A stretch of DNA of 64,000 nucleotides from Bacteroidales bacterium (GTDB taxonomy: Bacteria; Bacteroidota; Bacteroidia; Bacteroidales; UBA932), in contig JAFSVL010000028.1 of NCBI GenBank assembly GCA_017445015.1, forward strand, positions 62,001 to 126,000, given 5' to 3'. The notes beneath the pieces are model-generated. The model was given only the letters and a program-made list of their open reading frames with translations, ran no database searches and had not been told where the DNA came from. Positions 1-10,161 of the stretch are shown in pieces. The translations under genes and the position numbers were made by a program. The stretch's first letter is position 1. The number at the start of each line of letters is the position of its first letter.

Positions 1-152
1 GAGGTCCCGAAGGCAAACGCGGTAAGCCAGGAGCCGACATTCCTGCCGCCAAGGACAAAGCCCTGCACATCCGATGCGGTCTTGCGGCAGTAAACGCCGA
101 CGCCTGTCATCACGGCGAAAAACAAGACCAGAAGAGCACACTTTAGAAACAT
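1..152 (-). CDS. Sodium:solute symporter (SSS family), N-terminal fragment
   Basis: The gene is cut by the left edge of the window; only the first 50 codons are present, starting at the ATG at 152. The translation opens with a hydrophobic first helix (about residues 2-20) followed by a short loop and the segment VQGFVLGGRNVGSWLTAFAF. That segment is the typical helix 1/2 region of PutP-like sodium/solute symporters (F-x-L-G-G-R-x-x-G-x-W-x-T-A-F). Transport of a small solute with sodium across the inner membrane is expected from the family; the substrate cannot be told. It is divergent from thiL, with a promoter-like box 7 nt before its ATG. Confidence 0.8.
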   Translation of the reverse strand, partial: MFLKCALLVLFFAVMTGVGVYCRKTASDVQGFVLGGRNVGSWLTAFAFGT

Positions 153-159
153 AGCGCGG

Positions 160-167
160 CAAAGATA
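160..167 (-). promoter_or_regulatory. Promoter -7 box of the symporter gene
   Basis: On the minus strand the sequence is TATCTTTG, an exact match to the Bacteroidota -7 consensus TAnnTTTG. It ends 7 nt before the ATG at 152, so the transcript would have almost no leader. Confidence 0.55.
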
Positions 168-187
168 GCAAAACATTAAAAAATTCC

Positions 188-195
188 TATCTTTA
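188..195 (+). promoter_or_regulatory. Promoter -7 box of thiL
   Basis: TATCTTTA differs from TAnnTTTG only in the last base. It lies 13 nt upstream of the ATG at 209 and back to back with the symporter promoter. The short spacing predicts a leader of only a few nucleotides. Confidence 0.4.
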
Positions 196-208
196 CGCCT
201 TGCAACTC

Positions 209-1147
209 ATGAGGGATTCAGAATTCGGATTCATTGCAAAACTTGCGGCGATGTTTCCTGCACCGGAAGGGGTGCGGGGCATCGGCGACGATTGCGCGGT
301 GATTCCCCGCGGAGACGGCCGTGACACCCTCGTCAGCACCGACCTTCTGACCGAAGGCGTCCATTTCCTGCGGAACCGCATTCCGCCCCGGGAACTCGGA
401 TGGAAAACGGCTGCCGTCAACCTCAGCGATATTGCCGCGATGGGCGGAACGCCCACGGCCACATTCCTTTCCCTCGCCATTCCTAAAGACTGCGACGATG
501 GCTTCCTGTCAGAGATCATGGCGGGTTACGCCGATGCCTCCCGCGCTTACGCCGCTCCCCTGCTGGGCGGCGACACCTGCGCCTCCTCCGGGGCATTGAC
601 GCTGAATGTCACCGTACTGGGAGAATGTCCGCACGGGCACGCCTTGCTGCGAAGCGGCGCCAGGCCCGGCGACACCATCTATGTAACGGGCACGCTCGGC
701 GAGAGCGCCGCCGGCTGGAAAGCCGTCCAAAGCACGCTTCCGGAAACGGATCTGACGCGGGCGCTCATCCACCGGCATTACCATCCCGTCCCGCGGATAG
801 CGGAAGGCCGGGAAATCGCCGCCTGTGAAGGAGCCGGTGCTGCCATGGACCTCTCGGACGGCCTGGCATCGGACCTGCGGCACATCCTCAAAGCCTCCGG
901 CTGCGGCGCCGGCATCGACGTAAACGCCCTGCCGCTCTCCGCACAGCTGCGGCAGTTCTGCAAAGAATACGGCACCGACCCGCTGGAACTCGCACTCTGC
1001 GGCGGCGAGGACTACGAACTTCTCTTCACCCTGCGGCCTGGAACGACGCCCCCGGTCCCCTGCACCGCCATCGGGACGATCCATGCCGGAAGCGGACTGG
1101 TTTGGAAAGGAACGGACCGCGACTTTACCGGATTCACGCATTTTTAA
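209..1147 (+). CDS. thiL: Thiamine-monophosphate kinase ThiL
   Basis: ThiL phosphorylates thiamine monophosphate with ATP to give thiamine diphosphate, the last step of vitamin B1 cofactor synthesis in the cytoplasm. The 312-residue protein has the expected AIRS/PurM-like order: the N-terminal GIGDDCAVIP motif, an STDLLTEGVHF metal/ATP motif, NLSDIAAMGG, LGGDT, and the C-terminal MDLSDGLASDL and GGEDYELLF signatures. Length is normal for the family. I chose the ATG at 209; a TTG three codons upstream (200) is open in frame but adds nothing conserved. The transporter gene starts 13 nt after the stop, so the two are probably cotranscribed. Confidence 0.95.
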   Translation: MRDSEFGFIAKLAAMFPAPEGVRGIGDDCAVIPRGDGRDTLVSTDLLTEGVHFLRNRIPPRELGWKTAAVNLSDIAAMGGTPTATFLSLAIPKDCDDGFLSEIMAGYADASRAYAAPLLGGDTCASSGALTLNVTVLGECPHGHALLRSGARPGDTIYVTGTLGESAAGWKAVQSTLPETDLTRALIHRHYHPVPRIAEGREIAACEGAGAAMDLSDGLASDLRHILKASGCGAGIDVNALPLSAQLRQFCKEYGTDPLELALCGGEDYELLFTLRPGTTPPVPCTAIGTIHAGSGLVWKGTDRDFTGFTHF

Positions 1148-1160
1148 CCTTTTACCCGAT

Positions 1161-2543
1161 ATGTGGAGTTTTCTCAGACAACCGGCCTATAAGCCGGAAC
1201 AGACCGGCCCCGAGGCGGATGCCAGGTACAAACGGCTGCGCCTGCAAGTATTTATCGGCGCCTTCATCGGCTACGCCGGTTTTTATCTGGTGCGAAAGAA
1301 TTTTTCGATGGCGATTCCGGCACTCGCCCCGCTCGGATTCGAAAAAACCGAACTGGGCGTCGTGCTGTCGATGAACGCGATTGCGTATGCGCTTTCCAAA
1401 TTCCTGATGGGCAGCGTGTCGGACCGTTCGAATGCCAGGGTTTTCCTGCCGCTGGGCCTGGTCCTGACGGCTGTTTCGATGTGCTTCATGATTGTCCCGA
1501 TCCAATGGCTGGGCGCCGCTCACAAAGCGATGGCGATCGTGCTGATGGCCGTACTCAACTTCCTTGTCGGCTGGTTCAACGGCATGGGCTGGCCTCCCTG
1601 CGGACGGGTGATGACACATTGGTTTTCCGTCAGCGAAAGGGGAACGATGATGTCCATCTGGAACTGCGCCCATAATGTCGGAGGCGCCTTGGTCGGGCCC
1701 ATGGCCACCTACGGTGCAGTCTGGTTTGGAAGCTGGTTCTACGGCACGCAGCAGGAAATGTACTTCCTGATCGGCACTTTCGCCTTCCCCGCGGCCACGG
1801 CCCTGTTCATCGCCCTGCTCGCCTTCCTCCTGCTGCGGGACACCCCGCAGAGCTGCGGATTGCCTTCCGTTGAGAAATGGCGGGACGATTATCCCAAGAA
1901 CTATTCGGAAAAGTCCGAGGAGACCCTGTCAGCGAAAGAAATATTCTTCAACCATGTGCTCAACAACAAGTTCCTCTGGTTCATCGCCTTATCCAACGCT
2001 TTCGTCTATATGGTCCGGTACGGATGCCTCGACTGGGCACCGACGATCCTTACGGAAAAGGGCATAGACCTCAAGAGCGCCGGATGGGCGTATTTCGCCT
2101 ACGAATTCGCCGCCATACCCGGCACGCTGCTCTGCGGCTGGCTCTCGGACAAGCTCTTCCACGGACGCCGGGCACTGCCGACCATGATCTTCATGGCGCT
2201 GGTTGCCGTATTTATCGCCATCTACTGGGCTTTCATCGACAATCTGACCGTCGTTATCATCGCCCTGATCGGCATAGGATTCTTCATTTACGGACCGGTG
2301 ATGCTGATCGGGGTGCAGGCCCTGGACCTTGCACCCAAGAATGCCGCGGGAACCGCGGCGGGCTTTACCGGATTCTTCGGCTATTTCTTCGGGACCGCCA
2401 TACTGGCGAACATCGTCATCGGTGCGGTGTCGCAGGCCGTCGGCTGGAATTGGACGTTCGCCCTGCTGCTGGGAGCCTGCGCCCTGGCGATCCTCTTCAT
2501 GGGCTTCACCTATAAAGAGGAACAGTACCTGGTTCAGAAATAA
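1161..2543 (+). CDS. glpT: GlpT/UhpT-type MFS organophosphate:phosphate antiporter
   Basis: A 460-residue, 12-helix major facilitator of the organophosphate:Pi antiporter family in the inner membrane. Family members exchange glycerol-3-phosphate or hexose phosphates for inorganic phosphate. The GFYLVRKNFSMAIPAL segment near the start and the central GWFNGMGWPPCGRVMTHWFS stretch are hallmark sequences of GlpT/UhpC proteins. The ATG at 1161 fits the family start (a short cytoplasmic tail before helix 1); earlier in-frame starts lie inside thiL. The last 10 bases overlap the end of the convergent folB. Glycerol-3-phosphate is the likeliest substrate, but a hexose-phosphate transporter or sensor cannot be excluded. 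Confidence 0.85.
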   Translation: MWSFLRQPAYKPEQTGPEADARYKRLRLQVFIGAFIGYAGFYLVRKNFSMAIPALAPLGFEKTELGVVLSMNAIAYALSKFLMGSVSDRSNARVFLPLGLVLTAVSMCFMIVPIQWLGAAHKAMAIVLMAVLNFLVGWFNGMGWPPCGRVMTHWFSVSERGTMMSIWNCAHNVGGALVGPMATYGAVWFGSWFYGTQQEMYFLIGTFAFPAATALFIALLAFLLLRDTPQSCGLPSVEKWRDDYPKNYSEKSEETLSAKEIFFNHVLNNKFLWFIALSNAFVYMVRYGCLDWAPTILTEKGIDLKSAGWAYFAYEFAAIPGTLLCGWLSDKLFHGRRALPTMIFMALVAVFIAIYWAFIDNLTVVIIALIGIGFFIYGPVMLIGVQALDLAPKNAAGTAAGFTGFFGYFFGTAILANIVIGAVSQAVGWNWTFALLLGACALAILFMGFTYKEEQYLVQK

Positions 2544-2887
2544 AGGGAAACTGAGGCCGCGTCCGCCGGCCCTCCTACCGGCGGATGGAGTTTGGTGATG
2601 CGGATAAAGGCTTCACCCATCTGCGGGTATGCGGCACGTATCGCAGCTGCGATACGTCCGGCCACATGTTCCAGCAGTTGCGACGGAACGGCCATCTCCT
2701 TAGCAATCAGCGCATAGACCGCCGAATAATCCAGGGTATCCGACAGATGGTCGGAGCGCAGCGCGTCCGCAAAGGGGTACCCGCAACGGAAATCCACGAC
2801 AAAATCCCCTCCGCAGCGCCGTTCCTCTTCCAGCACCCCATGAAACGCACGGAAGTGCATTCCGTTCAGTTCGATTGTTCCCTTCAT
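2534..2887 (-). CDS. folB: Dihydroneopterin aldolase FolB
   Basis: FolB converts 7,8-dihydroneopterin to 6-hydroxymethyl-dihydropterin and glycolaldehyde in folate synthesis. The 117-residue protein starts with ELNGMHFRAFHGVLEEER, the typical FolB opening. It has the DTLDYSAVYALI motif in the middle and ends with an ITKLHPPVGG segment holding the catalytic lysine and the substrate-pocket proline. Length is normal. It is a single gene, convergent with the glpT-like gene (10-bp overlap) and divergent from ligA, with its own promoter box 4 nt before the ATG. Confidence 0.93.
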   Translation of the reverse strand: MKGTIELNGMHFRAFHGVLEEERRCGGDFVVDFRCGYPFADALRSDHLSDTLDYSAVYALIAKEMAVPSQLLEHVAGRIAAAIRAAYPQMGEAFIRITKLHPPVGGPADAASVSLYF

Positions 2888-2891
2888 GCAA

Positions 2892-2899
2892 CAAAATTA
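2892..2899 (-). promoter_or_regulatory. Promoter -7 box of folB
   Basis: Minus strand TAATTTTG matches TAnnTTTG and ends 4 nt before the folB ATG at 2887, implying a leaderless transcript. Confidence 0.5.
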
Positions 2900-2947
2900 G
2901 AAACTGATTTGAATTATTCCAAAACAGCTTCTTAGAAAAATATTTGC

Positions 2948-2955
2948 TATATTTG
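2948..2955 (+). promoter_or_regulatory. Promoter -7 box of ligA
   Basis: TATATTTG matches TAnnTTTG exactly and ends 6 nt before the ligA ATG at 2962. With the usual spacing in this phylum the transcription start would fall at or next to the A of the ATG. Confidence 0.6.
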
Positions 2956-2958
2956 TAA

Positions 2959-5004
<2,046 letters not shown>

Positions 5005-5010
5005 GCCACT

Positions 5011-5925
5011 ATGAGTACGCGAAGTTGGAGAGACTTGTTCAGCGACAGGCTGTGGACCATCGACACGGAAGGGATGTCCGCCGCCTGGAGGCGCTTCGTG
5101 CAGTTCATCAAACTGGCCCGGCTCACCGTATCGACCTTTACGAAGAACCGGATGGGCTTCCAGTGCGTGGCACTCAGTTATTTCGTTGCACTCTCCATCG
5201 TTCCGTTCGTAGCGCTGCTCTTCGCCCTCTCCGGCGGCCTGGGAATGACGGACCACGTAACCCAGCTGGCACATGCGATTTTCACGGACCGTCAGGACCT
5301 GGTGGATATGGTCATCGACAAAGCGGGGAACATCATCAATGTGGCCAAAAGCGGAACGGTGGGCCTGATCAGCGCCCTGATGTTCCTGTGGGCCATATTC
5401 TGGCTCATGTTCCAAGTGGAAAGGGTATTTAACAATGTATGGGGAATCCTCAAGCCGCCGAGAAAACTATACACCCGCATCGGCTTCTACACCCTGGCGA
5501 TATTCCTTGCTCCCTTCCTGGTGCTTATTTTCGGCGCCGGCATTGCATACTACGCCAATATAACCAACTGGATCGGCCTGGACCTTTCGCAGTTGAAAGT
5601 GCTCCCGAAACTTCTGGGTTGGGGCATATTCTATATTATCGCCGTATTCACGCTTTCGGCGATGTACAAATGGATTCCTGCCGCCAAGGTAAAATACAGT
5701 CTGGCCCTCAAGGCTGCCGCACTCGCCGGCATCGTCTTTACGCTCTTCCAGTACCTGTACCTCAATACGCAGGTATTCGTGACGCGGCTCAACGACGTTT
5801 ACGGAGTTATCGCGGCCTTCCCGCTGTTCCTGATTTACCTGAATTTCAGTTGGCAGATTATCATTTACGGCGCAGAGCTCACCTATGCCCTGCATAATGT
5901 AAACGATTACAAGAGAGAAGCATGA
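5011..5925 (+). CDS. YihY/BrkB family inner-membrane protein
   Basis: A 304-residue integral membrane protein with about six hydrophobic segments. It has the family signatures near LSYFVALSIVPFVALLFAL and, at the C-terminal end, the SWQIIIYGAELTYAL segment. YihY/BrkB proteins are widespread; members were once called ribonuclease BN by mistake, and their real role is unsettled (envelope function or transport). The stop codon overlaps the start of the rel gene (ATGA), so translation is probably coupled. No unusual features were seen. Confidence 0.88.
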   Translation: MSTRSWRDLFSDRLWTIDTEGMSAAWRRFVQFIKLARLTVSTFTKNRMGFQCVALSYFVALSIVPFVALLFALSGGLGMTDHVTQLAHAIFTDRQDLVDMVIDKAGNIINVAKSGTVGLISALMFLWAIFWLMFQVERVFNNVWGILKPPRKLYTRIGFYTLAIFLAPFLVLIFGAGIAYYANITNWIGLDLSQLKVLPKLLGWGIFYIIAVFTLSAMYKWIPAAKVKYSLALKAAALAGIVFTLFQYLYLNTQVFVTRLNDVYGVIAAFPLFLIYLNFSWQIIIYGAELTYALHNVNDYKREA

Positions 5926-7460
5926 GTTTTTCCAAGTTCACCATAAAGGATAACCGCCAGATCAAGGAAGCCCGAGAATCCCTGATGGAACTGGTGCGGC
6001 GCCGCTGTCCGGACGCGGAAGAGCAGGCCACCGTGGAACGGGCGCTGAAATTCGTCGGGGAATCCCACAAGCATATCCGGAGACGCACCGGGGAGCCTTA
6101 CGTGATTCACCCCATAGAGGTGGCGAAAATCGTCATCTCGGATATCGGATTGGGATACAAATCCATTTGCGCGGCCCTGCTGCATGACGTTTTCGAGGAC
6201 ACGGACTACGATATCGGGGATATCCGGAGCCTGTTCGGCGAGACCATCGCCGCCCTGGTGGAAGGCATGGTGAAAATCAAAAACGTGCTCGACGACGAAA
6301 GCCGCAAGGAATTCAAGAGTACCCAGAACCTGCAGGCGGAGAATTTCCGCAAAATCCTGCTGACCCTCGGCGACGATGTGCGCGTCATCCTCATCAAACT
6401 GGCCGACCGGCTGCACAGCTGCAGGACCATCGAGGCACAGCCCGAGCGGAAGCGGGACAAAATCCTGTCGGACATTATGTACATCTTCGTCCCCCTGGCC
6501 CACCGGCTCGGCCTGTACGGCATCAAATCCGAGATGGAAAACACCTGGCTGCGCTATCGCGAACCGGAAGACTGGGCGGAAATCAGCGGAAAAATCGAAC
6601 GCAGCACCGCCATCCGCATGCACGATATCGAACTGTTCGTGGACTCCGTACGGGAGATGCTGGACCGCGAAGGCTTCAAATACAGCCTCCGGCAAAGGGT
6701 GAAGACCCCCTATTCCATCTGGAACAAGATGCGCAACAAGGGCATCGACTTTGAAGAGATTTTCGACCTCTATGCCGCCCGCATCATCTTCGACCCTGTA
6801 GAAGGCGAAACGGAGCATGCGAGCACCCGCCGCATCTATGAACTCCTGCGGCTGCACTATACGGAAAAACCGGACCGGCTGCGCAACTGGCTGGACAAGC
6901 CCAAAAGCAATGGCTACGAAGCGCTGCACTGCACCGTCAGGACGCAGGGCGGAAACTGGGTGGAAGTGCAGATCCGCTCCCGGCGCATGGACGATATCGC
7001 CGAAAAGGGCATCGCAGCGCACTGGGCCTATAAAAAAGACGGCTACGGTTCCGAGGAAAACTCCGAAATGGACAAGTGGCTGTCCCGCCTGCAGCGCATC
7101 CTTTCCGACCGCGATGCCGATCCGACCGCCCTCCTGGACATGATGCACAAAGGGCTCAATTCGCCGGAAGTGGTGGTATTCACCCAGTCGGGCGAGCAGC
7201 GTTCCCTGCCGACGGGGGCTACAGTACTGGATTTTGCCTACAGCATCCACAGCGATATCGGGAACAAGGCGATTGCCGCCAAGGTAAACGGCCGGCTCTG
7301 CGACCTGGATGCCCGGCTCTCTTCCGGCGACCGTATTGAAATCATCACGGTGCGCAGCGGGGAACCGCAGGCCGAATGGCTGAACTTCCTGCGGACGAAA
7401 ACGGCCCGGAGCCGGGTGGGCGAATATCTGCGCAAAAAGAAACATACAGGAGAAAAATGA
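5922..7460 (+). CDS. RelA/SpoT-type (p)ppGpp synthetase/hydrolase, short form lacking the C-terminal regulatory half
   Basis: A 512-residue Rel-family protein. The hydrolase HD domain is intact (YVIHPIEVA, then LLHDVFEDTDYD with H88-D89, and IKLADRLHSCRTI). The synthetase domain is also intact (RVKTPYSIWNKM, DLYAARIIFD, KSNGYEALHCTV, VEVQIRSRRMDDIAEKGIAA). A TGS domain follows (VVVFTQSGEQRSLPTGATV to about residue 470), and the protein stops shortly after it. Long Rel/SpoT proteins carry a further helical, zinc-finger and ACT region of over 200 residues that is missing here. The stop overlaps the next ATG, and no continuation exists in another frame. It is probably bifunctional; ribosome- and amino-acid-dependent control should be altered. 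Confidence 0.88.
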   Translation: MSFSKFTIKDNRQIKEARESLMELVRRRCPDAEEQATVERALKFVGESHKHIRRRTGEPYVIHPIEVAKIVISDIGLGYKSICAALLHDVFEDTDYDIGDIRSLFGETIAALVEGMVKIKNVLDDESRKEFKSTQNLQAENFRKILLTLGDDVRVILIKLADRLHSCRTIEAQPERKRDKILSDIMYIFVPLAHRLGLYGIKSEMENTWLRYREPEDWAEISGKIERSTAIRMHDIELFVDSVREMLDREGFKYSLRQRVKTPYSIWNKMRNKGIDFEEIFDLYAARIIFDPVEGETEHASTRRIYELLRLHYTEKPDRLRNWLDKPKSNGYEALHCTVRTQGGNWVEVQIRSRRMDDIAEKGIAAHWAYKKDGYGSEENSEMDKWLSRLQRILSDRDADPTALLDMMHKGLNSPEVVVFTQSGEQRSLPTGATVLDFAYSIHSDIGNKAIAAKVNGRLCDLDARLSSGDRIEIITVRSGEPQAEWLNFLRTKTARSRVGEYLRKKKHTGEK

Positions 7461-9253
7461 AACTGAGAAGACTCATTCCCCTGCTGGCAGCAGCCGCAGT
7501 GTTCGCACCGGTCATCTTTGCACCGTCCTGCGCGAATACGACGCAGTCTCCGACCGGAGGTCCCAAGGACACCATCCCGCCCTATATCACCAATATCGTT
7601 CCCCTGCCAGGGACCCTGAACGTACCGACGGCGAAAACCCGGATCGTCTTTACTTTCAATGAGTACGTGGTCATCAAGGACCAGAAGAACATCTACCTCT
7701 CCCCGCCTCTTTCCAAGCCTGCCAAGTCCCGCATCATGGGAAAGAACCTCGTCGTTTCCTTCGAGGAAGACCTGCGTCCCAACACCACCTACACCCTGGA
7801 TCTGACCGGCGCCATCGCAGACAACAACGAGGGCAACATGTATCCCGGATACACCTATGTCTTTTCGACCGGGGACCGCATAGACTCCCTCTACATCACC
7901 GGCATTGTGCAGGAGGCCACCACGCTCAAACCCGTCAAGGGCGCCACGGTGATGCTCTACAAGAACCATGCGGATTCCGCGGTCTTTCTGGAGCGGCCCG
8001 TCGCGTCGGTCAAGACCGACGACTGGGGCTATTTCGCCCTGGCATACCTCCAGGATACGCTATACCGGCTTTATGCCATCCGCGATGATGCCGGAGACAA
8101 CCTCTACGACCCCCAGTCGGACCTGGTGGCCTTCCATGATTCTCTGGTGCAGCCCACCCTGAAGGTCAACGACACCGTTCCCGAACTCCTGAAATATGAG
8201 ATGAAGGACACCGCCGCCTGCCTGGCCCGCAAGACCCGCTATACGCTGAACCTGTTCCGGGAACGTCCCAGCAAGCAGTACATCGTCAATAAGGTGCGCG
8301 TGAGCGACCGTTCCTCCTACATCACCTTCATGGCGCCCGACGCCTGGATCGACTCCCTGTGGATCAAAGGGTATCCGGACAGGCGTATCATCACCCAGTT
8401 CAACATCCAGCAGGACAGCCTGGAAATCTGGGTGAACGACCCCCGTCCCGTCCCGGACACCCTGCATCTCTTTGTCAACTACCGCAAGACGGATACGACC
8501 GGGGCGCTGAAACCGGAACTCGAGCATGTCAAACTCTACCGCGAAGGAGCCCGGAGGAAGGCGGTAGGCTACAATGCCCGGAAGGATCTCAAGCACGAAG
8601 ACACGATCTGCGTCTATAAACTGGATGCCAAGCCCGAAACCGTAGAACAAAAGGGATTCGAACTTGAATTCCGCGACCCCATCGTCTATGAGAAGTTCGA
8701 CTCGCTGCGCCTGATTATGGTGAATCCGAGACAACAACTCATCGACGGGAAATTCAGCGTGGAAAAGGACAGCCTGAACCTGAGGCGTTTCACCATCCGG
8801 CCGCGCGACAAGATGCTCTCCGGCTGGGAATACCGGCTGAAGATCCCGCATCGCGCATTCCGGGATATCAACGGCTTTTATTCGGACAGCACGGAGGTCA
8901 AGGTCAAACTGCCCGACGACGAAAAACTGTCATCGCTGGAACTGGTCCTGAGCGACGTACCGGGCAAAGTAATCGTCGATCTGCTGAACGAATCGCGCAA
9001 GGAGGTACTGCGTTCCTACATCATCGACAAGCCGGCAACCCTGCTGTTCCCCTACCTCAGGAAAGGAAAATACTGTATCCGCTTTACGGAAGACATCAAC
9101 CGCAATTCCATTGTCGATACGGGCTCCCTGCTGGAACGCCGGCAGCCGGAAAAAGTCCGTTTCTTCAAAATCGGCGGCGATATTTTCCTCGACCATCCCG
9201 AAATGACCGACCTGACGCAGAACGCGTCCGTACGCGAAATCCTCAGCGACTAA
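7457..9253 (+). CDS. Large Ig-like (SbsA-type) lipoprotein
   Basis: A 598-residue predicted lipoprotein: hydrophobic signal peptide with a lipobox ending FAPSC, then an N-terminal Ig-like domain of the Big_5/SbsA kind (TIPPYITNIVPLPGTLNVPT, then FTFNEYVVIKD and LRPNTTYTLDLTGAIADNNE). The rest is beta-rich, with a carboxypeptidase-regulatory-like segment near residues 150-200 (ITGIVQEATTLKPVKGATVM). This protein type is common in Bacteroidales and its function is unknown; an outer-membrane or periplasmic role is likely. The start is the ATG at 7457, which overlaps the rel stop (ATGA). Its own stop overlaps the next gene (TAATG). Confidence 0.82.
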   Translation: MKLRRLIPLLAAAAVFAPVIFAPSCANTTQSPTGGPKDTIPPYITNIVPLPGTLNVPTAKTRIVFTFNEYVVIKDQKNIYLSPPLSKPAKSRIMGKNLVVSFEEDLRPNTTYTLDLTGAIADNNEGNMYPGYTYVFSTGDRIDSLYITGIVQEATTLKPVKGATVMLYKNHADSAVFLERPVASVKTDDWGYFALAYLQDTLYRLYAIRDDAGDNLYDPQSDLVAFHDSLVQPTLKVNDTVPELLKYEMKDTAACLARKTRYTLNLFRERPSKQYIVNKVRVSDRSSYITFMAPDAWIDSLWIKGYPDRRIITQFNIQQDSLEIWVNDPRPVPDTLHLFVNYRKTDTTGALKPELEHVKLYREGARRKAVGYNARKDLKHEDTICVYKLDAKPETVEQKGFELEFRDPIVYEKFDSLRLIMVNPRQQLIDGKFSVEKDSLNLRRFTIRPRDKMLSGWEYRLKIPHRAFRDINGFYSDSTEVKVKLPDDEKLSSLELVLSDVPGKVIVDLLNESRKEVLRSYIIDKPATLLFPYLRKGKYCIRFTEDINRNSIVDTGSLLERRQPEKVRFFKIGGDIFLDHPEMTDLTQNASVREILSD

Positions 9254-10161
9254 TGAAAAGGTTCCTTCTGCTCACCGCCCTCTTCCTGCTGTCCGGCCTG
9301 CTTTCCGCACGCAACCGGGAGGCGGACACCGTGCGGTACAGCGCGGAGTACCTGGATACGGTGCAACTGCGCAAGGGCATGATTATTAACGACTACACCA
9401 CGCTGGGCGTGAATGCCGGCGTCACGCTGTCCACCATGCTCTTCAATCCCGTCAAAGAGAGTTCATTCCTGTTCTCGCCCGAGTATTTTTCCCTCTACTA
9501 TACCCGCCACTGCAAGATGTTCGGCTATCTGCCCTACTTTGCCCTGAAAATCGGCGCGGAATACAGCCACAGCGGCTTTGAATTCAAGACGGACAAGAAT
9601 ACCGGCAGGACCTACCATGACAACGGCATCACCAAGTGCGACATGAGGGTGGTGACGGTTCCTGCCATGGCGGAAATCCATGTCGATGTGGATCCGATCA
9701 AGATTTTCGCCGATGTAGGCGCCTACGGCGGCTACCGCCTGACCGTCAACCGCAGCTGGCCCTCCAGCCAGGATGCCTACATCGACGCGAAATACCATAC
9801 CGCCTTCAAGGATTACGAGAACCGCTGGGAATACGGCCTGCACGGGGGCGCCGGCGTCGCCTTCCTATTCAGCCCGGTCGAAATCCACCTTGGGGCGATG
9901 GTCCGCTGGAGCTGGAGCGACCTTTACCAGCCCGACTACCTGGACGAACAATACCATCCTTACCCGAGGAACACCTATTATTATCGTTTTGCCGCACCGC
10001 TGGACATCATGATTTATGCCGGCGTACACTTCCAGCTGACCAAGCGCAAGGGAAAGACCGCCAGGATGCTCCGGCGCGAGGCCTATGACATCGTATATCC
10101 CAAGCCCCTCGAAGAAAGCGAAAATGCAGCACCCACAGTACCTCAGAGCCAAGGTCGGTGA
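9253..10161 (+). CDS. Predicted outer-membrane beta-barrel protein, function unknown
   Basis: A 302-residue protein with a Sec signal peptide cleaved near residue 19 (LLSARN). The rest alternates aromatic and hydrophobic residues as in small outer-membrane barrels (GVNAGVTLSTMLFNP, YLPYFALKIGAEYSHSGFEF, VGAYGGYRLTVN, YGLHGGAGVAFLFSPVEIHL). I do not recognise a named family; it resembles PorT-like barrels only in general character. The start codon overlaps the previous stop (TAATG), and the last 38 bases overlap the start of ispG. Confidence 0.72.
   Translation: MKRFLLLTALFLLSGLLSARNREADTVRYSAEYLDTVQLRKGMIINDYTTLGVNAGVTLSTMLFNPVKESSFLFSPEYFSLYYTRHCKMFGYLPYFALKIGAEYSHSGFEFKTDKNTGRTYHDNGITKCDMRVVTVPAMAEIHVDVDPIKIFADVGAYGGYRLTVNRSWPSSQDAYIDAKYHTAFKDYENRWEYGLHGGAGVAFLFSPVEIHLGAMVRWSWSDLYQPDYLDEQYHPYPRNTYYYRFAAPLDIMIYAGVHFQLTKRKGKTARMLRREAYDIVYPKPLEESENAAPTVPQSQGR

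Noticed and set aside
200..208. TTG start for thiL, adding three codons
   Set aside because: The ATG at 209 fits the family start and the position of the promoter box; the added codons are not conserved.
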